Shown: positions 50,712 through 59,578, numbered from the stretch's first letter. The stretch: DNA of 64,000 nucleotides from Nocardia sp. NBC_01503 (GCF_036327755.1 NZ_CP109596.1:6014001-6078000); one strand, 5' to 3'. The notes: a model not told the origin generated them from the sequence alone. A program made the numbers and translations.

Positions 50712-51062
50712 GTGAGCACCGCACTACCTCCGTGTCCGGCGTGCGCGAGCGAGTACACCTACGAAGTGGGCGGGCTGCTGACCTGCCCGGAGTGCGCCCA
50801 TGAATGGACTGTCGAATCCGGGAATGGCACTGACACAGGTGATTCCGTGATCCGCGATGCGGTCGGCAATGTCCTGGCCGATGGTGACACCGTGACCGTG
50901 ATCAAGTCCCTGAAGGTCAAAGGCAGCCCGACCGGTATCAAAGCGGGTACCAAGGTCCGCAATATCCGCCTCATCGACGGAGTCGGGGACCACGATATCG
51001 ACTGCAAGGTCGACGGCATCGGCCCGATGCAACTCAAATCGAGTGTGGTCAAGAAGATCTGA
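50712..51062 (+). CDS. PhnA/YjdM-like zinc-ribbon protein
   Basis: A 116-residue protein. The N-terminal zinc ribbon (CPAC at about 8-11, CPEC at about 26-29) is followed by an SH3-like domain: VIRDAVGNVLADGDTVTVIKSLKVKGS, KAGTKVRNIRLI, HDIDCKVDGIG, LKSSVVKK. This is the YjdM/PhnA family, not involved in C-P bond cleavage despite the old name. The start is GTG at 50712 with GAAAGG upstream. Confidence 0.93.
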   Translation: MSTALPPCPACASEYTYEVGGLLTCPECAHEWTVESGNGTDTGDSVIRDAVGNVLADGDTVTVIKSLKVKGSPTGIKAGTKVRNIRLIDGVGDHDIDCKVDGIGPMQLKSSVVKKI

Positions 51063-51077
51063 CGAAGCCCGGTCGGC

Positions 51078-51137
51078 GCCCGCGTACTGATCGCGGGCGT
51101 CGTGGCGGATGACCCAGCGAGTTGGCGGGGTCATCCG
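51078..51137. terminator. Two hairpins between phnA-like and lsr2
   Basis: A perfect 8-bp stem (CGCCCGCG 51078-51085 / CGCGGGCG 51093-51100) and a perfect 9-bp stem (GGATGACCC 51108-51116 / GGGTCATCC 51129-51137) lie between convergent genes, one serving each direction. Confidence 0.65.
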
Positions 51138-51165
51138 TTGCCGGGGCGAAGAGCCAGGCGGAGTC

Positions 51166-51501
51166 TTATGCGGCGGCCTTGTTGTAGGCGGCGACGACCT
51201 GCGCCGACACGCGTCCACGGCTGGAGACGTCGAATCCGTTCTGGCGCGCCCAATCCCGAATCGCCTGGGTCTGCTCGCGGTCGGCCGCCGGGCGGGGCTT
51301 GGCGACCTTGTCACGGGGTCCGCGTGACACCTTGCGGGCGTGGGCGGTCCACTGCTCGAATACCCCGCGCAGCGCGGCCGCGTTGAGCGTGGACAGATCG
51401 ATCTCATAGTCCATGCCGTCGAGGGCGAACTGCACCGTCTCGACCGCAGTGGACGTCCCGTCGTAATCGTCCACCATCTCGACGATGACCTTGCGTGCCA
51501 T
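51166..51501 (-). CDS. lsr2: Lsr2 nucleoid-associated protein
   Basis: A 111-residue H-NS-like silencer of actinobacteria. The N-terminal dimerisation domain (MARKVIVEMVDDYDG, TVQFALDGMDYEIDLS) and the C-terminal DNA-binding domain (IRDWARQNGFDVSSRGRVSAQVV) with the RGR minor-groove motif are both intact. Lsr2 binds AT-rich, often foreign, DNA and also affects hypoxia responses in mycobacteria. It is monocistronic and of normal length. Whether this is the main copy of the genome or a second one cannot be told here. Confidence 0.97.
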   Translation of the reverse strand: MARKVIVEMVDDYDGTSTAVETVQFALDGMDYEIDLSTLNAAALRGVFEQWTAHARKVSRGPRDKVAKPRPAADREQTQAIRDWARQNGFDVSSRGRVSAQVVAAYNKAAA

Positions 51502-51662
51502 GTAACAAGCCCTTCTTTTATGGGATCTTGCGAACGACGCGAATCGTAATGCCCAACGGGTCGATGCCAGGACATCGGAGGGTGCGGACCGGCGAGGTGT
51601 CGCCGTGGCAGCTCCGTGTTGTCGGCTACCGGATCGAAACCGGAGGCTGGTGAAATACGGTC

Positions 51663-52019
51663 ATGAGCTTTTTCGTGCGCGCCCGTTTCGATGTCCGAGC
51701 TGGTCGGCAGGCCGAGTTCGAGGAGGCCGCGCTCGCACTGCGGGCGCAGGCCGTCGCGGAGTCCGAGACTCTCCGATATCGGTGGTTCTCGACCGTGCCC
51801 GGCAGCTATGTGGCTATCGAGGAGTACGTCGACGCCGACGCGGCGATGACGCACAACGAGCGTGGCGCACACTGGCTGGAACGCATAGGGGAGTGCGCGG
51901 ATCTGGTCTCCGCGGAGATCTACGGACCGATCGGCCCCTGGGTGCGCGAGTGGGCCGCCCCCCGCCCCCAGGTAACGCTCTACCCGGATTTCCCCGCCCC
52001 CACCGATTCGAACCCCTAG
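51663..52019 (+). CDS. Antibiotic biosynthesis monooxygenase (ABM)-fold protein
   Basis: A 118-residue dimeric alpha/beta-barrel protein with FVRARFDVRAGRQAEFEEAAL, LRYRWF, YVAIEEYVDADAAMTHN and a W.ERI helix. The fold is that of YgiN-like quinol monooxygenases and heme-degrading relatives. Activity is unknown. There is no clear operon partner. The extended C-terminal 25 residues are proline-rich. Confidence 0.8.
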   Translation: MSFFVRARFDVRAGRQAEFEEAALALRAQAVAESETLRYRWFSTVPGSYVAIEEYVDADAAMTHNERGAHWLERIGECADLVSAEIYGPIGPWVREWAAPRPQVTLYPDFPAPTDSNP

Positions 52020-52101
52020 CCGTCGCCGCATCCGGAATCGCGCACCCGCAATCTTCCAGCAGCCCAGAGAATCCGAGCCGCACATGGGTACCGTTCTGGC
52101 T

Positions 52102-52213
52102 GAATCGCCTGTCGGGCAGGTGATTCCAGGCGTGATTCACGGTGTGTCCGGTCTCGGCTTGACGCGGCTGAATCAACGTGATTCGATCTGAATCATCATG
52201 TTTCCAGTGAATC
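52102..52213. promoter_or_regulatory. Repeated TGAATCA-type operator of the first XRE gene
   Basis: Seven GAATC/GATTC elements occur in 112 bp across the promoter and first codons of the XRE gene: at 52102, 52122, 52134, 52170, 52180, 52190 and 52209. The three at 52170, 52180 and 52190 are spaced exactly 10 bp, one helical turn. The consensus is close to TGAATCA/TGATTCA. Autoregulation is the simplest reading. Confidence 0.6.
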
Positions 52214-53118
52214 AGCCGGCAGAGGGCGCGACCGAGGCGGCGGCGATGGCCGCGGAATCGGTTGCGTGCCAGTCGCACCCGCGCCAGCAGTTGGCCGCGG
52301 AGCTGCGCCGGTTACGGGACATGGCGGGGATCTCGGGGCGGGAGTTGGCCAAGCGAGTCGGAATCAGTCAGTCGACCCTGTCTCGAATCGAGGCCGGCCG
52401 CGTGGTTCCCCCGCTTCCGCAGGTGCTCGAATGGGCCGAAGCGGTTGGGGCGGAAGGGGATACGCGGGATTTGTTGCGCAGTCTGACCGAAGCGGCGCAC
52501 TCACCCGAGGTGCAGGACTGGGCGTCCTCGCTCGCGGAACGACCGCATCTGCAGGACGATGTGCGGGCATTCGAGCAGGACGCGCACCTGGTGCGGAACT
52601 TCCAGCCCGCACTGGTGCCGGGTCTGCTCCAGACCGCCGACTACGCGCGCCGGGTGTTCGCGACCTTCGATCCGCCCTATGCGCCGGACGCTCTGGCGGC
52701 CGCGCTCGCCGCGCGCCTGGATCGTCAGCGTGTGCTGTACGACCCCGCGAAGCGCTTCGAATTCCTGATTACCGAAGCGGCCCTGCGGTTTCGGCCCGGT
52801 CCGCATCGCATACTGCTCGCCCAGTTGGACCGGATCATCTCGATCGAGACCCTCGATACGGTCACCATCGGGGTGATTCCGCAGGATATCGAGGCGAGCA
52901 CCACGATCCCGCACGGTTTCGTGATCTACGAGAACGAGGACCACGCGCTCGCCTCCGCGGAACCGATTCCGGGAAATATGGTGACGCGTGGACCCGAACT
53001 CGTCGACGCTCATCGCCGCCGCTGGGTGGCTTTGAGTCGAATGGCTTTGTTCGACAACGATGCCCGCGTATTTCTCGCCGAACTCCGGGACGAAATCCAG
53101 CGCATCACAACCAATTGA
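52198..53118 (+). CDS. XRE-family regulator with DUF5753 domain
   Basis: A 306-residue regulator. The helix-turn-helix lies at about residues 32-80 (LRRLRDMAGISGRELAKRVGISQSTLSRIEAGR, key elements RELA..VGIS.STLSRIE). A DUF5753 domain follows from about 110 (FQPALVPGLLQTADYARRVF, then FLITEAALRFRPG and VTIGVIPQ). Such proteins pair with DUF397 partners in actinobacteria and often influence development or secondary metabolism. Here a DUF397 gene lies convergent, 83 bp away, rather than downstream in the same operon. The ATG at 52198 lies inside the repeated operator region. Confidence 0.93.
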   Translation: MFPVNQPAEGATEAAAMAAESVACQSHPRQQLAAELRRLRDMAGISGRELAKRVGISQSTLSRIEAGRVVPPLPQVLEWAEAVGAEGDTRDLLRSLTEAAHSPEVQDWASSLAERPHLQDDVRAFEQDAHLVRNFQPALVPGLLQTADYARRVFATFDPPYAPDALAAALAARLDRQRVLYDPAKRFEFLITEAALRFRPGPHRILLAQLDRIISIETLDTVTIGVIPQDIEASTTIPHGFVIYENEDHALASAEPIPGNMVTRGPELVDAHRRRWVALSRMALFDNDARVFLAELRDEIQRITTN

Positions 53119-53160
53119 CCATTTTCCAGCGGCCGTCGAGGGGTCGGCCGCATGTGGGGG

Positions 53161-53196
53161 TGGTGGTGTCGCAGCGAATTCGCTGCGACACCACCA
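53161..53196. terminator. Perfect 36-bp palindrome between convergent genes
   Basis: TGGTGGTGTCGCAGCGAA (53161-53178) is followed directly by its exact reverse complement (53179-53196). In RNA this gives about a 16-bp stem with a tiny loop. Its place between the XRE gene and the convergent DUF397 gene makes a bidirectional terminator most likely. Confidence 0.7.
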
Positions 53197-53201
53197 GCAC
53201 A

Positions 53202-53423
53202 TCAGGCGCCGAAATCGAATTCCCCCGCCCGCACCCCCGACGTGAACGCCCGCCATTCGGATTTCGTGAACCACAGCGTAGGGCTGTGCCGATCCTTGGA
53301 GTCGCGCACGGCGATCTGGCCTTCGTGGTACGCGACCTCGACGCAATCGCCGCCGCCGTAACTGAAGCTGCTCTTGGCGAACCTCGGCCCGCGGTGCTCC
53401 CCGCGAATCATATTGCGATTCAT
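53202..53423 (-). CDS. DUF397 protein
   Basis: A 73-residue protein with the DUF397 core: FAKSSFSYGGGDCVEVAY, VRDSKDR, LWFTKSEWRAF and GVRAGEFD. DUF397 proteins are small partners of XRE/DUF5753 regulators, by analogy with BldB/WhiJ-linked sets in Streptomyces. The ATG at 53423 has GGAAGG 10 bp upstream, better spaced than the ATGs at 53432 and 53459. Most of the gene end abuts the palindrome terminator. Confidence 0.88.
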   Translation of the reverse strand: MNRNMIRGEHRGPRFAKSSFSYGGGDCVEVAYHEGQIAVRDSKDRHSPTLWFTKSEWRAFTSGVRAGEFDFGA

Positions 53424-53635
53424 GGCATACATTCCTTCCCCCGGAGGGCCACTCCCCATGGCCCTGCACGTACATCACTTACGACCAACACAGTGCTATC
53501 CGAACCATCGACCGCGCAACCGAATTCGTTCGGCCCTGCCCGCCGACACATCGAAATGCTCATGAACGCAACCCTACGGCGACCCACCGACAAATTAGGG
53601 TGGCGCGAGCTCGCCCGGGATGAAAGGTATTGGGG

Positions 53636-54379
53636 CTAGGACGAAATGAGGTGGAAGCCGGCCCCGGGGCCGCCGCGGCTGTCGAGGTCGGCCAGGATGG
53701 CGGTGATGCTGGTGCCCGCACCCCAGGACCACTGGTTACCGATCAGAGTGTCGCCCATGACGACGGGAGCGCCCGAGTCTCCGGGGTACTCCGAGACCGT
53801 GGTCAGCAGGTACGGACCTACGGTGGCGAGGGTGACACCGCAGGTGCGCGCGCTGGTCATGCCCTGTTTGCACACCGGGGTGCCGTCCGGGGGTGGTGCG
53901 CCGAGGTTGCGGACGGTTGTCTCACCGACCGTCGTGACCGGTTCGACGGTCGATTTGTCGAAGACGATGACCGCGTAGTCGAGTCCCGGACCATTCGGTC
54001 CCGGGACGACCGGGTTGCCGCCGCTGATGTATTCGACTCGGCCCAGCAGGTGCAGATCGGGCACGGTCGCGCCGGGTGCGAACGCCTCGGATTGCAGCAG
54101 CACCAGATCGCCGAGCCATTGCTGATCGCCGTCGTATTCGCAGTGCGCGTTGGTCAGGCCGATGAGGTTGCCCGCCGCGTCATATCCGATGGCGGTGAGC
54201 GTGCACATGTACACGACGGCGTGATCGGTCAGCGGTCCACCGCGCAGCACGGCCAGCCCGGTACCCGCGCCGACCAGCGCCCGTTCGGGTCGTGGCGGGG
54301 TGTCCGCGGCGGCGGTGGCGGTCCCGGCGAGGGTGAGCGCGGCGGTGCACAGCAGGGCCCATAGGCGGTTTCGGCTCAC
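53636..54379 (-). CDS. Secreted trypsin-like serine protease
   Basis: A 247-residue S1-type protease. A signal peptide (about 1-27, LWALLCTAALTLAGTATAAA) is present. The catalytic triad is intact: His in LTNAHCE, Asp in GLDYAVIVFD, Ser in YPGDSGAPVV. Cysteines near MCTL/HCE and CKQG/TCGV suggest disulfides, fitting an extracytoplasmic place. The ATG at 54379 overlaps the stop of the STAND-WD40 gene by 4 bp, so the two are made together. This pairing makes the protease a candidate partner or effector of the larger protein. Confidence 0.9.
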   Translation of the reverse strand: MSRNRLWALLCTAALTLAGTATAAADTPPRPERALVGAGTGLAVLRGGPLTDHAVVYMCTLTAIGYDAAGNLIGLTNAHCEYDGDQQWLGDLVLLQSEAFAPGATVPDLHLLGRVEYISGGNPVVPGPNGPGLDYAVIVFDKSTVEPVTTVGETTVRNLGAPPPDGTPVCKQGMTSARTCGVTLATVGPYLLTTVSEYPGDSGAPVVMGDTLIGNQWSWGAGTSITAILADLDSRGGPGAGFHLISS

Positions 54380-57300
54380 GTGGTCTCCGGACAGGGCGGC
54401 TGGTAGGGGAGCCGGGGCAGATGTGCGGCCCAGACCTCGCGGGTGAGCGCATTGTGGGTGACGGCGCAGATCCGTTGTGCCGCTTCGCGTTCGTCGAGAT
54501 CCCAGATGCTCATCACGCTGTTGCCGACGCCGATCAACCGCCCACCGGCCGGGTCGAAACTCAGATTCCAGGTGGTGCGGCTCGGCATGGTGATGGTCTG
54601 CCCGATGGGCCGGGGATGGGCGCGATCGCGAAAGTCCCAGAGCCGCACCGTGGAATCCGCGCCCGCGGTAGCCATGAGGGTGCCGTCGGGGCTGAAGTCG
54701 ACCGATTGGATATTGAAGGCGTGCCCGATGATCGGGTCGCCGAGCGGGTGCGCCTGCGCCGGGGAACTGATATCCCAGATCCGCAGGGTGTTCGCGGACA
54801 GGGTGACCATGGTGCGCTCATCGGGGGTGAGTCCGAACGCCCCGACCGGGTGATCGGGATCGCTTGCGATGCGGTGGATCTCGGTCATGCTGCCGCGGCG
54901 GGCGATATCCCAGAGCTTGATCAGGTACTCGGGTTCTCCGGCGGCATTCTTGTCGGGGGCGAGAGTCACCACCAGGTGACCGCTGTGCGGTATCGCGAAC
55001 GCTGTCAAACCGATAGGGGCCGAACCTATTTCGGTGGGTGGGCTGACGGCGACCGGGTGCGCGGGATCGGACAGGTCCCACAGGCGCACGTTCCAGAACG
55101 ATTCCAGGGTCACCAGCAGGCGCCCGCCCTGCCCGAACCAGCCCGCGACGGCGTCGGGGAAGCGGTAGAGCGTGCGGATGTGCGCGGGATCGCCGACATC
55201 GAGCAGTTGCACGCCCGCGTGCGCTCCGGCGCTGGTGATGGTCAGTCGGCCGTCGTCGCTGAGTGCGGGGGTGCCGGCGAAGTCCCGGCTCGGTCCGGGG
55301 CCGAGATCGGCGAGCAGGCGCACCGATCGGCGATCGTGTATGTCCCACAGCTCGATTCGGCCGTCCACCACGCTGGTCTCCATGGTGCCGACCGCACTGA
55401 TGGCCCCCGAGTTGGCCGACCAGCCGATGCGACCGCCGATCACCGCGGGCGGGAGTGACCACAGCCGCAATCCGCCCTGCGCGCCGCCGACAGCGACGGT
55501 CTGTCCGTCGGCGGCGAAGGCCAGGGTGTTGGGGCTGTCCCGGCAGGGCTGGAAGCTGTTGGCATCGGGGCAGGGTGGTGATGGCGCGGCCAGCGGTTCG
55601 CCGAGACGAGTCGGGTGGGCGCGATCGACGACCGACCACAGGGTGATGCTGTCGCGGTCGCCGGTGGCCAGTATTCCGCTGTCGGGATCGAAAGCGAGCG
55701 AACGCAATTCGGATTTGGTAGCCACCACGAGCGGGCTGCCGATCTGCGCCGGTCGGCGCTGGTCGGCCAGGTCCCACAGGGTGACGGTGGCATCGGCGTT
55801 GCCGGTTGCCACGAAGGCGTTGTCGCCGCCGCCGACCGCCAGCGTGGTGCCGTCGCGGCTCAGGGACATGGCCTGAATCTCCGGCCCGGGCACCGATATC
55901 GGCGCGCTCAGGGCGGTGGGCGCCGCACCGGGTGAGAAGAGTTGGACGGTGTGGCTGCCCGCGACCGCGAGTTGCCCGCCCGGCCCGAAGGTCATGGCCA
56001 CCACCGGCCCGATACCGGGCAGTTGGACGTATTGCCTTGGCGCGGAAGGATTGTCGATACCCCACAGGGTGACGGTCGTACCGTCGCTCCCGGCCAGGGT
56101 CTTCCCGTCCGGAGCGATGGCGAGCCTGCTCACCTTGCCCGCACCGGTGGTCGCGAGCTGATTCGGACGCGCGGGATCTTCGACGTTCCAGAGTCGAATC
56201 GCGCCCCCGCACGCGGCTGCCAGGAGTTTGCCATCCGGGCTGAACAGCGTTGCGGTCGCGGCATCCGCGCACTCGAGGGGTGATCCGAGGGATGCGGTAT
56301 GGGCGAGGTCGGCGACCTCCCACAGTCGCACCGTGCCGTCCTGTCCGGCCGAGGCCAGCACTCGCCCGTCGGGCCGGTACGCCACCTGATTCACCGCACC
56401 CCGATGCCCGGCCAGGGGTGCTGCCAGCGGCAGGTTCTGGGTGCGCAACAGGCGCGAGCGAATATCCGGATCGCCGGGGTGCAGGCGATCGGCGACCAGA
56501 TCGAGCTGGGCGGAGAGTGAGGGATCGGTGCCGCGGACACTGTCGGCCTCGGCCAACGTCGCCACCAGATCGGCGTTTTCACGCTCCTGCGCCGACAGTC
56601 TGGTCTGTGCGTACGCCGCTATGCCGAGTACCAGCACCCCGACGCCCAGGAGTGCGAGCACACTGCGTGTGGCGAGGGCGAGCCTGCGGGTGCGGGTCCG
56701 GGTGGTCTGCGCGGCGATGAGGAACTCGCCGATGACGCCTCCCGGTGACCCGACCAGCTGCTCCGCGGTGGTCAACCGCGCGCCCTGATACAGCAGGGCC
56801 GGATCACGCTGTGTCGCAGCCCATTCGGTGGCATCGAGCTCCAGTCGCTGACGTATCAGATGATCGACCCGGCCCTCGTCGATCCAGGCGCGCAGGCGGG
56901 GCCAGGCGTCCAGCACGATCTCATGGGTGAACCAGACGATTTCGCGCGCGGTACCGCTCTCGGGCTCGGCGCCGCTCGCCGGTGCGGCCGCGATACCGGA
57001 TTCGCCGACACCCACGGAGTCCGCGGTGATCAACCGCGCGTCGATCAGGCGGATCAGCGCGGCCTGCGCGGCCTCGGAATTGCCTGTGCGCATGAGCAAT
57101 TCCGCGCGCGGAACGCGGCGCCTGGTATCCCGGCTGTCGACGCCGACGGTGACCAGATACATGAGCAGTTCTTTGGCGGCGGCCTGTTCGGCGGGAGTCA
57201 GCGCCTGCCAGGCCAGTTCGGCGGTGGCGGCCACCGATCCGGCGACACCACCGGCCTTGCGATAGCCCGCCACCGTTAGCCGAGCGCCCGCCCGATGCTG

Positions 57301-58359
57301 CCAGGTGGCGGCCATGACATGCGAGAACAGGGGCAGCCCGCCGGGGTCGTAGCTGCGCCGGTCATGCCCCGCGCCCAGACCGCACAATTCGGTGACGACG
57401 AGTTCGGGCAGTCCCGGTTCGAGGTTCAGTCCGGCCGCCTGGGCCGGTCCGGTGATGGCCTCGCCGAGTTCCTCCACGCGCATCGGTCCCAATGCGTAGC
57501 AGCGGGCATTGATCGCGTCCTCGAGCACCGGATAGGCCAGACAGTGTGGGTAGAAGTCGGCGCGGACCGCGAGAACCACCATGGTGCGGGAGGTTTCGGT
57601 CAGGACCGCGATGTCGCGCAGGAACCGCTCGCGTTCGGGCTCGTCCCGGCAGAGTGTGAATGTCTCCTCGAATTGGTCGACGACCACGAGATCGGGGCGT
57701 TTGGTGTGCTGATCGGACGGGTTCAGCAACTCCGAGAGGGTTTTGGCCGGTCGGGTGCCGGGAGTCATGGAGGCCACACTCCAGTCCCGGTCGGCGCGCA
57801 GCGCCGGGATCACCCCCGCGTGCAGTACGGACGATTTACCGGCGCCCGAGGCCCCGATGACCACGACCGGACCCGTGTTCGGGCCATCCACCGTCCGGCG
57901 CAGCAGCTCCGTGATCTCCGTCGTGGCCCGGGTTCTGCCGAAGAACCATTCGCGGTCCTGCGGGCCGTAGGCGGCCAATCCCAGGTACGGGCAGGCGATT
58001 TCGGCTTCGGGGCCGCGGGCCTGTGCCGCCCGCCAAATCGCCCGCCAGGCGGGCAGTTTGACCAGTTCGGGCGCGGGCGCGCCGGTCCGGGTGGCTTTTT
58101 CGATCAGGGTGAGCAGGACCGGCAGCAGTGATTCGAACTCGGCTGGAACGGCTTTGCCGGTGCGCCAATCGCTGATTCGCTGCGTGGTGGCGGTATTGCT
58201 CCCACCGGCCGCGGCCATGCGCGCGGCCGCGGCCGCGGCGACGGATCGCAGCGTGGGGTTTCCGGCCGCGTCGAACAACGCCGACAACCTCTCGGCGAAA
58301 ACCCTGCGCGGCAAGACACTCGCCCGCCGCCTCGGGACCTCGCCCGTACCGCTCGACAC
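54376..58359 (-). CDS. HTH-nSTAND1-transmembrane-WD40 protein
   Basis: A 1327-residue modular protein. Residues 15-95: helical domain like those leading actinobacterial nSTAND proteins (RVFAERLSALFDAAGNPTLRSVA-type, with DWRTGKAVP). Residues 120-540: nSTAND1 NTPase with PYLGLAAYGPQDREWFFGR, Walker A GASGAGKSS (about 165-175), Walker B LVVVDQFEETFTL and ALAVRADFY-like VLAVRADFYPH. About 560-585: one membrane helix (SVLALLGVGVLVLGIAAYA). About 650-1310: WD40 repeats (GQDGTVRLWE, ADATVTLWDL, DGRIELWDI, GADSTVRLWDF). STAND ATPases switch on when a ligand is sensed. The start is GTG 58359 with GGGAG 11 bp upstream. Confidence 0.9.
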   Translation of the reverse strand: MSSGTGEVPRRRASVLPRRVFAERLSALFDAAGNPTLRSVAAAAAARMAAAGGSNTATTQRISDWRTGKAVPAEFESLLPVLLTLIEKATRTGAPAPELVKLPAWRAIWRAAQARGPEAEIACPYLGLAAYGPQDREWFFGRTRATTEITELLRRTVDGPNTGPVVVIGASGAGKSSVLHAGVIPALRADRDWSVASMTPGTRPAKTLSELLNPSDQHTKRPDLVVVDQFEETFTLCRDEPERERFLRDIAVLTETSRTMVVLAVRADFYPHCLAYPVLEDAINARCYALGPMRVEELGEAITGPAQAAGLNLEPGLPELVVTELCGLGAGHDRRSYDPGGLPLFSHVMAATWQHRAGARLTVAGYRKAGGVAGSVAATAELAWQALTPAEQAAAKELLMYLVTVGVDSRDTRRRVPRAELLMRTGNSEAAQAALIRLIDARLITADSVGVGESGIAAAPASGAEPESGTAREIVWFTHEIVLDAWPRLRAWIDEGRVDHLIRQRLELDATEWAATQRDPALLYQGARLTTAEQLVGSPGGVIGEFLIAAQTTRTRTRRLALATRSVLALLGVGVLVLGIAAYAQTRLSAQERENADLVATLAEADSVRGTDPSLSAQLDLVADRLHPGDPDIRSRLLRTQNLPLAAPLAGHRGAVNQVAYRPDGRVLASAGQDGTVRLWEVADLAHTASLGSPLECADAATATLFSPDGKLLAAACGGAIRLWNVEDPARPNQLATTGAGKVSRLAIAPDGKTLAGSDGTTVTLWGIDNPSAPRQYVQLPGIGPVVAMTFGPGGQLAVAGSHTVQLFSPGAAPTALSAPISVPGPEIQAMSLSRDGTTLAVGGGDNAFVATGNADATVTLWDLADQRRPAQIGSPLVVATKSELRSLAFDPDSGILATGDRDSITLWSVVDRAHPTRLGEPLAAPSPPCPDANSFQPCRDSPNTLAFAADGQTVAVGGAQGGLRLWSLPPAVIGGRIGWSANSGAISAVGTMETSVVDGRIELWDIHDRRSVRLLADLGPGPSRDFAGTPALSDDGRLTITSAGAHAGVQLLDVGDPAHIRTLYRFPDAVAGWFGQGGRLLVTLESFWNVRLWDLSDPAHPVAVSPPTEIGSAPIGLTAFAIPHSGHLVVTLAPDKNAAGEPEYLIKLWDIARRGSMTEIHRIASDPDHPVGAFGLTPDERTMVTLSANTLRIWDISSPAQAHPLGDPIIGHAFNIQSVDFSPDGTLMATAGADSTVRLWDFRDRAHPRPIGQTITMPSRTTWNLSFDPAGGRLIGVGNSVMSIWDLDEREAAQRICAVTHNALTREVWAAHLPRLPYQPPCPETT

Positions 58360-58597
58360 GCGCTCATGATCTCCCGAAAACCGCTTTCCACCAAACTGTC
58401 GCTCCGGCGGCCGCGCATCGGGGCCGCGTCCGGCAGCGACCCGTGGAGGTCAACCATGTTACTGGTGAATCCAGCACGGAATGCCTGGTGAGAATGGGCT
58501 GATCGCTGTTCACATGACCTAATCGAGCATTGACTCGCATAGTCGATTGCCGTTAAGTTAATGGGCATTCGCGCATCTCCGCGCTGAGGGGACAATT

Positions 58598-59296
58598 ATG
58601 ACCGCGGCCCCTGAGCCGCAGTACGACGACGCGCCGCTGACCAATGCGCAGACGCGCATTCGCATTCCGTCGATCCATCGGTCGGAGACCAAGCGGCTGC
58701 CGCAGCTACAGGACGCGCTCGACTTCTGGCAGTTCTCCGGTGCCGCGGCCAATGTGGCGATGCAGCTGGCGGTCCCCGGTGTCGGGCGGGGCGTGCTCGA
58801 GAGCAAGGTCGAATCCGGTTCGCTGATGGCGCATCCGTGGAAGCGGTTGCGCACCACCGCTTCGTATTTGGCGGTGGCGATCCTGGGCTCGCCGCAGGAG
58901 CAGGCGGAGTTCCGTGCGGCGGTGAATATCGCGCATCGCCAGCGGACGCGCGCCGATTTCGATATCTATTGGAATGAGGCGTGTCGGGAAGTGGCGGTCG
59001 ATCCCGAGGTCCGCGCCTATATCGATGATCTGCTGCGTTTGCGGATGATCCACTGGTATCTGCGGGTGATCTTCGGCGGTCTACTGCGGTTCCTCACCGC
59101 CGGATACCTCGCACCACACTTCCGCGCGGCCATGGGGGTGGAGTGGAGCGCGGCCGATCAGCGGAGGTTCGAGCACCTGTTCGTCTTCGTCGGGTTCGTG
59201 AATCGCTTCGTCCCCAAGTTCATTCGCTTCGCCGGAACCACGTCGATGATGCGGAATGTGCGGCACCGAATGCGTAAGCACCGAGCCCTGATCTGA
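58598..59296 (+). CDS. Oxygenase MpaB-family (DUF2236) protein, internally shortened
   Basis: A 232-residue protein. Residues 35-115 match the DUF2236 N-terminal half (VAMQLAVPGVGRGVLESKVESGSL, AVAILGSPQEQAEFRAAVNIAHRQ). Residues about 118-232 match the C-terminal end (RADFDIYWNEACREVAVDPEVRAYIDDLL, then FLTAGYLAPHFRAAMGVEW). The family's central block (aspartate/leucine-rich LWVAA..... helix region, roughly 70-80 residues, with further conserved His/Arg) is missing at about residue 117. The frame is intact, so this looks like an in-frame deletion. Oxygenase activity is therefore doubtful. Divergent from the STAND gene. Confidence 0.75.
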   Translation: MTAAPEPQYDDAPLTNAQTRIRIPSIHRSETKRLPQLQDALDFWQFSGAAANVAMQLAVPGVGRGVLESKVESGSLMAHPWKRLRTTASYLAVAILGSPQEQAEFRAAVNIAHRQRTRADFDIYWNEACREVAVDPEVRAYIDDLLRLRMIHWYLRVIFGGLLRFLTAGYLAPHFRAAMGVEWSAADQRRFEHLFVFVGFVNRFVPKFIRFAGTTSMMRNVRHRMRKHRALI

Positions 59297-59359
59297 TGCC
59301 GACCAAGCCGTCGGACCGCCGCGCTCGATCGAGGTGATCGGGCACGGCGGATTCCGGTT

Positions 59360-59578
59360 TCACGCCGATCGCCGCCGGAGCAGTCGTGACGGCTCGGTGA
59401 GTTGTGCGGCTTCGAGCTCGCGTTCGATAGCCTTTGCGGCGTAGTGCATTCCGGTGCGGCGCAGTAGTTCGATCCGGCGGTGTACGGCGTCCATGCCGTA
59501 CGTACTGACAACCTCGGCGATCCCGATCCTGTCGTAGGTATCGAAGTCGAATCCTCGAGTGGTTTCGCCTGTCTTCAT
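59360..59578 (-). CDS. Small hypothetical protein
   Basis: A 72-residue, helix-rich, charged protein: FDFDTYDRIGIAEVVSTYGM, then RRIELLRRTGMHYAAKAIERELEAAQ. It has no membrane segment and was not recognised. A GGGGG run precedes the ATG at 59578. It diverges from the second XRE gene, sharing a region with two palindromes, so it may belong to that regulatory cassette. Confidence 0.5.
   Translation of the reverse strand: MKTGETTRGFDFDTYDRIGIAEVVSTYGMDAVHRRIELLRRTGMHYAAKAIERELEAAQLTEPSRLLRRRSA

Noticed and set aside
53460..53635. Possible small gene between DUF397 and the protease
   Set aside because: No open frame with a start, ribosome site and coding character was found in the 176 bp.
58530..58558. 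-35/-10 promoter (TTGACT, 17 bp, TTAAGT) before the MpaB-like gene
   Set aside because: The -10 element matches only half of the consensus and similar patterns occur by chance in this AT-richer gap.
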